Assembly: GCA_964414015.1 (NCBI GenBank)
Contig: CAYPUE010000007.1
Span: forward strand, 1 to 29,220
Source: JAUSEW01 sp964414015
Lineage (GTDB): Bacteria; Patescibacteriota; Microgenomatia; Levybacterales; UBA12049
Direction of reading: 5' to 3'
Length of the DNA: 29,220 nt
The notes under the pieces were generated by a model, which had not been told where the DNA came from, searched no databases, and saw only the letters and a list, made by a program, of their open reading frames with translations. Below are positions 21,938-28,735 of the stretch, piece after piece (positions within the stretch are counted from its first letter, which is position 1; the number at the start of each line of letters is the position of its first letter). Made by a program: the position numbers and the translations under genes.

Positions 21938-23011
21938 ATGAAAAGGATAGATATTTTTCTTCTTGGCGTAGTTTCAATATTAGTTTTATTTGGACTATTT
22001 ATGATTTACGATGCGTCATCATATGTGGCTTTGAGAGATTTTGGAGATAAATACCATTACATAAAAGACCAATTTTTTTGGGGAATATTAGGTTTTTTAG
22101 GATTAATTTTCTTTACGCTTTTCGATTATCATCGATTACATAATCTCGCTTTGCCTTTACTCGCAATTTCGATAATTCTTCTTCTTCTGGTTTTTATGCC
22201 GGGTATTGGGGTATATGTTCTAGGAGCGCATCGATGGATTAATCTTGGCTTTTTTACACTCCAGCCTGCAGAATTTGTTAAGCTCGTTCTGGCGATTTAT
22301 CTTGCGGCTTGGTTTTCCAATAAAGAAAAGGGTAGATTCATGGCGTTTCTATTTCTTCTCGGATTAGTTTTAATCCTTGTTGCTTTTCAGCCGGATATGG
22401 GTACGGCGATTGTAATCTTGACAGAAGCTCTCGCTATTTATTTTTTGTCCGGAGGAAACATAGTCTATTACGTAATTTTAATTCCCGTATTAACAGTAAT
22501 AGGGTTTATATTCGCAAAAATCGAACCGTATAGAGCAAGACGTCTTGAGGCATTTTTAAGCCTGGATAAATCTTTTGATTCATCCTCCTACCATGTTAAG
22601 CAAATACTTATAGCTTTAGGGTCAGGAGGTTTAATGGGAGTAGGGCTTGGCAATTCTTTGCAAAAATACGCATATCTTCCGGAGACAACTACGGATTCGA
22701 TATTCGCGATTATCGCAGAGGAATTGGGCTTTTTGGGGGCAGGAATTGTTATTTCTTTGTTTGCTTTGGTTGTTTGGAGAGGCTTACGTATTGCGTTAAG
22801 AGCAAGGGATAATTTTGGCAAACTCTTGGCAGGCGGAATTACAACATTCTTGGCAATACAAACAATTATTAATTTTTCAGCCCAAACAGCTCTTTTGCCT
22901 TTGACAGGAATTCCTCTTCCTTTTATTTCCTATGGAGGGTCAGCCCTTATAGTTGATCTTTGCGCTATTGGTATGCTTTTAAATATTTCCAAGCAAGGGA
23001 GGAACGTATGA
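21938..23011 (+). CDS. ftsW: SEDS peptidoglycan polymerase FtsW
   Basis: This 357-residue polytopic membrane protein belongs to the SEDS family, which polymerises lipid II into glycan strands together with a class B PBP. Family blocks are GAHRWINLGFFTLQPAEFVKL (about residues 96-116), AFQPDMGTAIVIL, the segment near GIGNSLQKYAYLPE-like (here GLGNSLQKYAYLPE), FAIIAEELGFLGAG and LPFISYGGSAL near the C-terminus. The Asp in QPDMGT (near residue 150) matches a conserved acidic residue. Position between mraY and murG in a division cluster favours FtsW over RodA. The stop overlaps the murG ATG by 4 nt. Confidence 0.92.
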   Translation: MKRIDIFLLGVVSILVLFGLFMIYDASSYVALRDFGDKYHYIKDQFFWGILGFLGLIFFTLFDYHRLHNLALPLLAISIILLLLVFMPGIGVYVLGAHRWINLGFFTLQPAEFVKLVLAIYLAAWFSNKEKGRFMAFLFLLGLVLILVAFQPDMGTAIVILTEALAIYFLSGGNIVYYVILIPVLTVIGFIFAKIEPYRARRLEAFLSLDKSFDSSSYHVKQILIALGSGGLMGVGLGNSLQKYAYLPETTTDSIFAIIAEELGFLGAGIVISLFALVVWRGLRIALRARDNFGKLLAGGITTFLAIQTIINFSAQTALLPLTGIPLPFISYGGSALIVDLCAIGMLLNISKQGRNV

Positions 23012-24111
23012 AGATTGTAATAATAGGCGGACATCTATCTCCAGCTTTATCTATCATAGAAAAACTTTCAAAAACGTCACAAGTCCTTTTTATGGGAAGA
23101 AAATGTGTTTTTGAAGGAGATAAAACGCTGTCTTTGGAATATAAAACTATTCAGTTTCTTAAAATTCCTTTTGTTAATCTTATTACAGGAAGACTTCAGC
23201 GTAAGTTTACAAAGCATACAGTTCCCTCCCTTTTAAAATTACCGTATGGTTTAATACAGTCAATTCTTACTCTTAAGAAATTTCAGCCCGATATTGTCTT
23301 AAGTTTTGGCGGATATCTATCTTTTCCAGTTGTTCTTTCGGCATTTTTATTAAGAATTCCCGTTGTTATTCATGAACAAACTTTGGAAGCTGGTCTTGCC
23401 AATAAAATACTTTCTATCTTTGCAAACAAAATTTGTATTTCCTGGGAAACATCAAGAAAATTTTTCCCTAAAGAAAAGGTCGTACTAACGGGAAACCCGG
23501 TACGTCAATTTTCAATTTTCAATTTTCAATTTTCAATTCCTAAGAACGGATTGCCAATGATATACATTACCGGAGGAAGTTCGGGGTCGCACTTTATAAA
23601 TACTCTCATTGAAAAAAATCTTGAAAAACTTTTAACAAAATTTATTCTTATTCATCAAACCGGAGTTGCTAAAGAATATCAGGATTTTGACCGGTTGCAA
23701 AAAATAAAAAACAGTTTGCGTTCGGATTTAAAAGCAAGATATATTTTAACAAAATTTATAGAGCCGGAAGAAGTAGGAAGTATTTTGAAAAAAGCAGATA
23801 TTGTAATTAGCAGATCCGGTATAAATACACTAACGGAACTTATTTTCTTCGGCGTTCCTTCTCTTTTGATTCCGTTACCTTTTTCCCAAAGACAGGAACA
23901 GCTGAAAAATGCTTTATTTCTTAAGGCAAAAGGCTGTGCGGAAATATTTGAACAAAAAGACGATAGAAGAGTTTTTCTTTCGAAATTATTTGCTATGTTT
24001 GGAAACATAAATAAGTATAGGGAAAATTTGCAGAAAATTTCTAACCTTGTCGATATTGATGCTGCCAAGAAAATAATTGATGTTTTGGAATATGCAAAAA
24101 AGAAGAAATAG
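23008..24111 (+). CDS. murG: UDP-GlcNAc--lipid I N-acetylglucosaminyltransferase
   Basis: MurG (GT28) adds GlcNAc to lipid I on the inner membrane face, giving lipid II. The ATG at 23008 gives MKIVIIGGHLSPALSIIEKL with a GGAGG ribosome site 6-10 nt upstream, and overlaps ftsW by 4 nt. The N-terminal Rossmann domain includes VLSFGGYLSFPVVLSAFLL and VIHEQTLEAGLANKIL. The C-terminal domain has YITGGSSGSHFIN, ISRSGINTLTEL and IPLPFSQRQEQLKNA, matching the family donor site. The glycine loop is reduced (IGGH rather than GGTGGH). The interdomain segment (NPVRQFSIFNFQFSIPK) is encoded by a heptamer array. Length is 367 residues, normal. Confidence 0.9.
   Translation: MKIVIIGGHLSPALSIIEKLSKTSQVLFMGRKCVFEGDKTLSLEYKTIQFLKIPFVNLITGRLQRKFTKHTVPSLLKLPYGLIQSILTLKKFQPDIVLSFGGYLSFPVVLSAFLLRIPVVIHEQTLEAGLANKILSIFANKICISWETSRKFFPKEKVVLTGNPVRQFSIFNFQFSIPKNGLPMIYITGGSSGSHFINTLIEKNLEKLLTKFILIHQTGVAKEYQDFDRLQKIKNSLRSDLKARYILTKFIEPEEVGSILKKADIVISRSGINTLTELIFFGVPSLLIPLPFSQRQEQLKNALFLKAKGCAEIFEQKDDRRVFLSKLFAMFGNINKYRENLQKISNLVDIDAAKKIIDVLEYAKKKK
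23505..23538 (+). repeat. Heptanucleotide tandem repeat (4.9 x TCAATTT) in murG
   Basis: Four exact TCAATTT units (23505-23532) plus TCAATT are translated as QFSIFNFQFSI in the linker between the two Rossmann domains. Unit gain or loss would frameshift murG half-way through. Confidence 0.9.
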
Positions 24112-24472
24112 AAATTTACCTCATGTTTTTATTTTTCTTATCGTTATATCGATATTAATTTGCGGATTTTTGTATCTTTATCTTTTCAAGAAACCAACAA
24201 TAATCAGTCCTATCGGGACAAAAAATAGTATGTCAAGAGAAACGATAGGGAAATTACTTTCAGATGCAAAAATTCCATTTTGGGAAATTTCTATTGCAAC
24301 AGACTCTTCTTATCTAGTAAGACTTAACGATGAAAGCGAGGTGCTTTTGTCTTCAAAAGATACAAGCTTGAGAATACAGTCTTTACAAGCCCTACTAAAA
24401 CAGTTTACAATAGAAGGGCAAAAATTTAAACGCATAGATTTTAGGTTCGAGAAACCGACAATTGCATTTTAG
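24092..24472 (+). CDS. Short FtsQ/DivIB-like division protein
   Basis: This 126-residue protein has a basic N-terminus (MQKRRNRN), one membrane helix at about residues 9-32 (PHVFIFLIVISILICGFLYL) and a small extracytoplasmic part. The C-terminus (QKFKRIDFRFEKPTIAF) resembles the last beta strand of FtsQ (IDLRF-x-(K/R)-P). Its place between murG and ftsA is that of ftsQ. At half the usual length it would lack a full POTRA and beta domain. ATG 24092 is preferred for its charge pattern; ATG 24077 is an alternative adding MMFWN. It overlaps murG by 20 nt and is followed by ftsA after 2 nt. The call rests on topology, C-terminal motif and synteny. Confidence 0.6.
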   Translation: MQKRRNRNLPHVFIFLIVISILICGFLYLYLFKKPTIISPIGTKNSMSRETIGKLLSDAKIPFWEISIATDSSYLVRLNDESEVLLSSKDTSLRIQSLQALLKQFTIEGQKFKRIDFRFEKPTIAF

Positions 24473-24474
24473 AT

Positions 24475-25770
24475 ATGACAGAAGGAAAAGTAGTAGTAGG
24501 AGTTGATATTGGTTCCTCAAAAATAGTTACTCTGATAACAAGAGTTGATGAAGACGCTGTAAATGTCTTAGGTGTGGCTGAAGTTAAATCGAATGGTGTT
24601 AAAAGAGGTCAGATTGTAGATATCAAGGCTGCAGTTGAATGTATAAATAATTCTTTGGATAGTGCAGAGAGAATGGCAGGATACTCGGTGTCTCGCATAG
24701 TTGCCTCGATTGGAGGAAATCATATTGAATCTTTAAATTCAAAAGGAGTAGTGGCTGTTTCAATGCCGGACCAAGAAATAACAGAGGGAGATATGCTAAG
24801 GGTAATTGATGCTGCCAAAGCAGTCTCATTGCCATCCACCCGGGAAATAATCCATGTTTTGCCAAGAGCTTATACCGTAGATGGTCAGGAAGGAATCAAA
24901 GACCCAATTGGCATGACAGGGGTTAGGCTCGAAGTTGATACTCATATTATTTCCGCCAACGGGATTTCTTTAAGGAATTTGGAAAAAGCTTTTTCGGAAG
25001 TTGGAGTCGATATTGACGCAGTGGTTTTCAGCGGTTACGCTTCGAGTCTTGCGGTTTTGTCAGACACGGAAAAAGAGCTTGGCGTTGTCATGGTTGATAT
25101 CGGAGCTGGAACGACCGATATATCAATATATATAGAAGGGTCAGTCGCGTTTTCTTCGGTTTTGCCAATTGGCGCAAGACATATTACCAATGATTTGGCC
25201 ATTGGTCTTCGAATTTCCTTAGAGAGCGCTGAAAAAATAAAATTATTTCTTTCGTCTCCTTCTGAAAAACCAATAAAAATAGAAGATGCAGGAGAAGCAC
25301 AACCAAGAGAAAAAAAGAATCCTGATGAAGTAGACCTAAGTTCCCTAAATCTTCCCGAGGATATTAGAAATGTTTCGCAAAAAACCTTGATAGACGGAAT
25401 AATTAGGCCAAGGCTTAATGAAATCTTTACCATGGTAGGACTTGAAATTAAAAGAAGCGGATACGGCGGGCAGACTCCTTCGGGTTTGGTAATAACAGGC
25501 GGAGGCGCAAGGACAATCGGGATTGCAATTACTGCAAAAAGAACTTTGGCAATGCCGGTAAGAATTGGAATACCGACCAGAATAAAAGGAATTATAGACG
25601 AAATACAAGATGCTCCTTTTTCTACAGCTGTTGGACTCGCCATGTATGGCGCGACAATGGAAGAAAATGAATCATTGCCTTTCGGAATTAATCTGCCCCA
25701 TCTTCCGAACATAAAATTTTCGGGGTTATTGTCTAGGGTGGTTGGATTTGTCAAATCCTTCATGCCCTAG
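24475..25770 (+). CDS. ftsA: Cell division protein FtsA
   Basis: FtsA is the actin-like protein that tethers FtsZ to the membrane. The 431-residue sequence has the phosphate-1 motif VVGVDIGSSKIVTLI, the 1C (SHS2) region (ASIGGNHIESLNSKG, residues 79-150), the phosphate-2 motif MVDIGAGTTDISIYI and the adenosine motif GLVITGGGART. The C-terminus ends in a short amphipathic helix (SGLLSRVVGFVKSFMP), the expected membrane-targeting sequence. A charged insertion (EDAGEAQPREKKNPDEVDLSS) lies near residues 268-288. It starts 2 nt after the ftsQ-like gene without a Shine-Dalgarno sequence. Confidence 0.95.
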   Translation: MTEGKVVVGVDIGSSKIVTLITRVDEDAVNVLGVAEVKSNGVKRGQIVDIKAAVECINNSLDSAERMAGYSVSRIVASIGGNHIESLNSKGVVAVSMPDQEITEGDMLRVIDAAKAVSLPSTREIIHVLPRAYTVDGQEGIKDPIGMTGVRLEVDTHIISANGISLRNLEKAFSEVGVDIDAVVFSGYASSLAVLSDTEKELGVVMVDIGAGTTDISIYIEGSVAFSSVLPIGARHITNDLAIGLRISLESAEKIKLFLSSPSEKPIKIEDAGEAQPREKKNPDEVDLSSLNLPEDIRNVSQKTLIDGIIRPRLNEIFTMVGLEIKRSGYGGQTPSGLVITGGGARTIGIAITAKRTLAMPVRIGIPTRIKGIIDEIQDAPFSTAVGLAMYGATMEENESLPFGINLPHLPNIKFSGLLSRVVGFVKSFMP

Positions 25771-25773
25771 GTG

Positions 25774-25802
25774 TTGCAAAAACAATTTTGATGTGTTAGT
25801 AT
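25774..25802 (+). promoter_or_regulatory. Candidate promoter for ftsZ
   Basis: TTGCAA (25774-25779, 4 of 6) and TAGTAT (25797-25802, 4 of 6) are 17 nt apart in the 43-nt ftsA-ftsZ gap. The expected start near 25809 gives a leader of about 5 nt before the ATG at 25814. Each box is imperfect, but the layout repeats that of other operon heads here and would raise FtsZ independently of upstream genes. Confidence 0.45.
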
Positions 25803-25813
25803 TTTGTTGATTT

Positions 25814-26917
25814 ATGTTGATAAAGCCGCAAACAGCAAATTTCGCGAAAATAAGAGTTATGGGAATTGGCGGAGGCGGAGTAAACGCTTTAAACTCCATG
25901 ATTTCCCAAGCCCAAATACAAGGAGTAGATTTTGTTGCGGTTAATACAGATGCCCAAGCGCTTCTTCTGGCTCAAGCGGCGACAAAACTTCAGATAGGAG
26001 AAAATCTGACGAAAGGATTAGGCAGCGGCGGAAATCCTGAAGTAGGAAGACAGGCGGCGGAAGAGTCTTATGAAAAAATAAAAGAGATGATAGACGGATC
26101 GGATATGATTTTTCTGGCAGCCGGAATGGGCGGAGGAACAGGAACAGGAGCAACGCCTATCATTGCCAAAGCGGCTAAAGAAGTAGGAGCTTTGACAGTA
26201 GCAGTAGCAACCAAGCCATTCTTATTTGAAGGAACACGTAGGATGGTAGCGGCAGAAGAAGGATTGGAGGAATTAAAAGACAAAGTAGATACTCTTATCG
26301 TTATTCCCAACCAGAGAATTTTGGATGTAGTTGATAGAAAATTAACGCTTCTTGAAGCATTCAGAGTCGCAGATTCTGTCCTAACCCAGGGAGTTCAGGG
26401 AATTTCAGATCTTATAACAATTCCGGGACTTATCAATGTAGATTTTGCAGATGTGAAAGCCATAATGTCTTCTGCTGGTTCGGCTCTTATGGGTATCGGA
26501 ACAGGGGTTGGAGAGAATAGGGCGCAGACTGCGGCAAGAATGGCAATTGCTTCTCCCCTTTTGGAAATTACTATGGAAGGCGCAAGGGGAGTGCTTTTCA
26601 ATATAACCGGAGGACCTGATCTGACAATGAGCGAAGTTGATGAAGCGGCAAAAATTATTTCTTCTTCGGCTGATCCGGATGCGAATATTATCTTCGGAGC
26701 AACAATTGACGAGACAATGCATGATCAGATGAAGATTACAGTTGTGGCAACAGGTTTTGACCAAACTCGCCAAACTCTTAAGGAATTCGTAAGCCCAAGA
26801 CCTGCAAACAAAGAAAGTCTTAAAATGGAAACTCCCAAACCGGAAATAGAAAAAGAGCCGGAGAATAAAGAAGACGAAATCTGGGACATTCCCGCCTTCC
26901 TTCGCCAACGAAATTAG
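25814..26917 (+). CDS. ftsZ: Cell division protein FtsZ
   Basis: FtsZ is the tubulin-like GTPase that forms the division ring. The 367-residue protein begins with the nucleotide-binding segment KIRVMGIGGGGVNALNSM and carries the tubulin signature GGGTGTG (residues 106-112). Further blocks are AVNTDAQAL, PFLFEGTRR, DTLIVIPNQRIL, the T7 loop segment near LINVDFADVKAIM with its catalytic Asp, and GARGVLFNITGGPDLTMSEV. A short acidic linker precedes the conserved C-terminal peptide EIWDIPAFLRQRN that binds FtsA. The stop codon lies inside a palindromic repeat. It closes the dcw cluster. Confidence 0.97.
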   Translation: MLIKPQTANFAKIRVMGIGGGGVNALNSMISQAQIQGVDFVAVNTDAQALLLAQAATKLQIGENLTKGLGSGGNPEVGRQAAEESYEKIKEMIDGSDMIFLAAGMGGGTGTGATPIIAKAAKEVGALTVAVATKPFLFEGTRRMVAAEEGLEELKDKVDTLIVIPNQRILDVVDRKLTLLEAFRVADSVLTQGVQGISDLITIPGLINVDFADVKAIMSSAGSALMGIGTGVGENRAQTAARMAIASPLLEITMEGARGVLFNITGGPDLTMSEVDEAAKIISSSADPDANIIFGATIDETMHDQMKITVVATGFDQTRQTLKEFVSPRPANKESLKMETPKPEIEKEPENKEDEIWDIPAFLRQRN

Positions 26918-26930
26918 CGAAGTTCGGCGA
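26902..26930. repeat. Palindromic repeat over the ftsZ stop codon
   Basis: TCGCCAAC (26902-26909) pairs with GTTCGGCGA (26922-26930) with one bulged base around a 12-nt loop that contains the TAG stop (26915-26917). A second short pairing (GGCAAGCC, 26931-26938) follows. No run of T directly follows, so terminator function is doubtful; it resembles the other dispersed palindromes that sit on gene ends here. Confidence 0.6.
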
Positions 26931-26966
26931 GGCAAGCCCGCATTTTTAAGGCAGAGGAACTAAATC

Positions 26967-27419
26967 ATGAAAGCAGAAAGAACTCCACAAGCAATTATTG
27001 TTAGTTTATCTTCGGAAGAAGTATTTGCAGTTCGAGCAGGTAGAGTTGTTGGAGATAGACCCGGCGTAACATTACCTGAAGCAAAGATAAGCGTATGGCC
27101 TCTTAGCGCTATTGAACCTGATAATTCATCAAAAGATCATTGGTCCATAGACAGATTGGAAAGAGGTTTGGCAGCTCCACTAAGGGCTAGGCTTGATACG
27201 GATGGAGATTTATCGGTTTTTGTACCGGCAATCAAATTGAGTGACGTAAGAATTACTGACGGACGTCTTAGTAGGGAATTAATCGAAACGCCCGATCTAA
27301 AGGGCGAGGATAGAGAAAAATTTTTATCTGGTGCAATTCCTGAAAAAGGAATTATAGTAAACTTCGGAGGATCTCTGAAAAAGGTAAATATAGGCAGTTA
27401 CTGCTATAGCAATGGGTAG
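26967..27419 (+). CDS. Hypothetical protein, 150 residues
   Basis: I do not recognise this protein. It is soluble, without membrane segments, with many predicted beta strands in the first half (AIIVSLSSEEVFAVRAGRVV) and a charged middle (KDHWSIDRLERGLAAPLRAR). Its only cysteine is near the C-terminus (SYCYSNG). It has an AGAGGA ribosome site (26953-26958) 8 nt before the ATG and lies 49 nt after ftsZ, so it may be read through from ftsZ. It overlaps the next gene by 8 nt, and both proteins are 150 residues, but they show no evident similarity to each other. A paired function is inferred only from the overlap. Confidence 0.6.
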   Translation: MKAERTPQAIIVSLSSEEVFAVRAGRVVGDRPGVTLPEAKISVWPLSAIEPDNSSKDHWSIDRLERGLAAPLRARLDTDGDLSVFVPAIKLSDVRITDGRLSRELIETPDLKGEDREKFLSGAIPEKGIIVNFGGSLKKVNIGSYCYSNG

Positions 27420-27864
27420 AGAAGGACAACAGGAAGGAAGCGCAATTTATATGCCACCAGAAGAAAGGGTTTCGAGTCTGGTACATGACGCTATTCCTTT
27501 ATTGGAAAAAGGAGCGTTTAATTCTCCTTGGCGAGTCGCTTTAATGCCAATAGCAATTAACAGCAGAACAGGAAATGAGCTGCATCTTTCTAATGGGTGG
27601 TGGTTTTGGACGAACGGCCATGGCAGTTTTGACCTGCTAGACATAAAACCTACGCTAGGTGAGGTATTGCTTATGTATGCGAGAGTTGTTGATCGACGGT
27701 ATAATTCAAAACTTCAAATTAAACGTAATGAAGATTCGTCTGACTTCCTAAGAAGAGTAAGAGAGGAAGAGGCTCAATATTTGGGAAAAAACAGAAAATG
27801 GATAGAGCCACGTTTTGTTAAGGATTTAGAAACTGCAGTCCGAAGATTATCATTAAGTCATTGA
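27412..27864 (+). CDS. Hypothetical protein, 150 residues
   Basis: I do not recognise this protein. It is soluble. The middle contains an aromatic-rich patch (SNGWWFWTNGHGSFDLLD, about residues 61-78) that looks like a structured beta core, followed by helices with many Arg and Glu (FLRRVREEEAQYLGKNRKW). The start overlaps the previous gene by 8 nt without a Shine-Dalgarno sequence; an internal ATG at 27451 (MPPEERVSSL) is an alternative start. A candidate terminator lies 33 nt after its stop, which would end this transcript. Confidence 0.58.
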   Translation: MGREGQQEGSAIYMPPEERVSSLVHDAIPLLEKGAFNSPWRVALMPIAINSRTGNELHLSNGWWFWTNGHGSFDLLDIKPTLGEVLLMYARVVDRRYNSKLQIKRNEDSSDFLRRVREEEAQYLGKNRKWIEPRFVKDLETAVRRLSLSH

Positions 27865-27896
27865 CCTTCCTTCAACTTATTGTCCCTTAGTCTCAT

Positions 27897-27920
27897 TCCC
27901 ACACCCGATGTGGGACTTTT
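27897..27920 (+). terminator. Candidate intrinsic terminator
   Basis: TCCCACA (27897-27903) and TGTGGGA (27909-27915) form a perfect 7-bp stem with a 5-nt loop, followed by CTTTT. The T-tract is short, but the position fits: it follows the last gene of the ftsZ-side run and precedes a separately promoted gene. The remaining gap to 28035 holds only AT-rich sequence and the next promoter. Confidence 0.55.
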
Positions 27921-28023
27921 GCCACCTTCTCAATTTCATCTAGCTTCAAAACCACGTCCTAAATCGTAGATTGTACGACGTGATCGTATATGTAATCAAG
28001 TTATAATAAAAATAAATGAATGA

Positions 28024-28029
28024 TATAAT
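28024..28029 (+). promoter_or_regulatory. -10 box, leaderless, for the ClpP-like gene
   Basis: A perfect TATAAT at 28024-28029 lies exactly 6 nt before the ATG at 28036, predicting transcription from the start codon. The -35 position (28001-28006, TTATAA) matches weakly. A second TATAAT at 28002-28007 could serve as an alternative -10. Confidence 0.55.
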
Positions 28030-28035
28030 ATAAGT

Positions 28036-28599
28036 ATGATTCAGAAAACCGTTTATATTAATTACTACGATAAAATTGATTTAAATAGGGTAAAAGTGAT
28101 AATGGCTATATGCTCAGAAATTGTTGCTAAAGAAAACCCCGATGTTTTATATTTCTTTTTTGCTTCTCAAGGTGGGCAGGTTGATGCAGGTATAGTGCTT
28201 TATAATTTTTTACAATCTCTACCTGTTAAGATTGTAATGCATAACACGGGTTCAATTGATTCTATTGCTAATGTCATTTTCATGGCGGGTGAAGAAAGAA
28301 TTGCATCCCCACACTCAACATTTCTATTTCATGGTGTTACAATGGAATTTGGTGGACCCATTGCTTTATCTCTTCCTCAATTAAAAGAAATGACCGACCG
28401 TATTAAAAAGAATCACGCAACCATCGCGGGTATAATTTGCGAGAATACTAAGATGTCTCAAGATGAAATAGAAAAATTATTTCTGGAGGGCGAAACTAAG
28501 GATGTTGTTTTCGCTACTGAGAAAGGTATTATTAATAAAGTTGAGCTTCCTCAAATTCCTAAGGATGCTACTTTTGTTAGTATAAACATTAACGGTTAG
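28036..28599 (+). CDS. ClpP-like serine protease family protein
   Basis: This 187-residue protein has the ClpP/crotonase fold pattern: FFFASQGGQVDAGIVLYNFLQ (oxyanion-loop Gly-Gly region), VKIVMHNTGSIDSIANVIFMAG with the nucleophile-position Ser76 in G-x-x-x-S-x-A, and ASPHSTFLFHGV with His99. D156 (ETKDVVFATEKGIINKV) is a candidate third triad residue, but its alignment is uncertain. It has no membrane segment and no signal peptide. Housekeeping ClpP is usually about 195 residues with a stronger MxxxEAxxYGLID motif, and no clpX or tig lies nearby. This is therefore more likely a divergent orphan ClpP-like protease, perhaps carried on accessory DNA. It has its own leaderless promoter. Confidence 0.75.
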   Translation: MIQKTVYINYYDKIDLNRVKVIMAICSEIVAKENPDVLYFFFASQGGQVDAGIVLYNFLQSLPVKIVMHNTGSIDSIANVIFMAGEERIASPHSTFLFHGVTMEFGGPIALSLPQLKEMTDRIKKNHATIAGIICENTKMSQDEIEKLFLEGETKDVVFATEKGIINKVELPQIPKDATFVSINING

Positions 28600-28694
28600 T
28601 TTTTTACTTGATTTTTTTTCTTCTTGAATTGGTAGTGTCTTATAAACGTTCATAATATTAGTATGTATATTATACTCTTGGTTGTCAACCTAGA

Positions 28695-28723
28695 TTGACT
28701 TCATATCTTAGAAAGGTTATATT
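28695..28723 (+). promoter_or_regulatory. Promoter for the terminal membrane-protein gene
   Basis: TTGACT (28695-28700, 5 of 6) and TATATT (28718-28723, 5 of 6) are 17 nt apart, giving a leader of about 6 nt before the ATG at 28736. A short inverted repeat GTCAA-N6-TTGAC (28684-28699) overlaps the -35 box and could be an operator. The rest of the 28600-28694 gap is T- and A-rich with no gene. Confidence 0.6.
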
Positions 28724-28735
28724 CTTCTTAAATAA

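Noticed and set aside
25035..25763. 242-residue open frame on the minus strand
   Set aside because: It lies entirely antisense to ftsA, whose motifs are unambiguous; the translation has no recognisable domain and reflects codon composition.
28600..28622. T-tracts after the ClpP-like gene as a terminator
   Set aside because: No stable GC-containing stem precedes the T-tracts.
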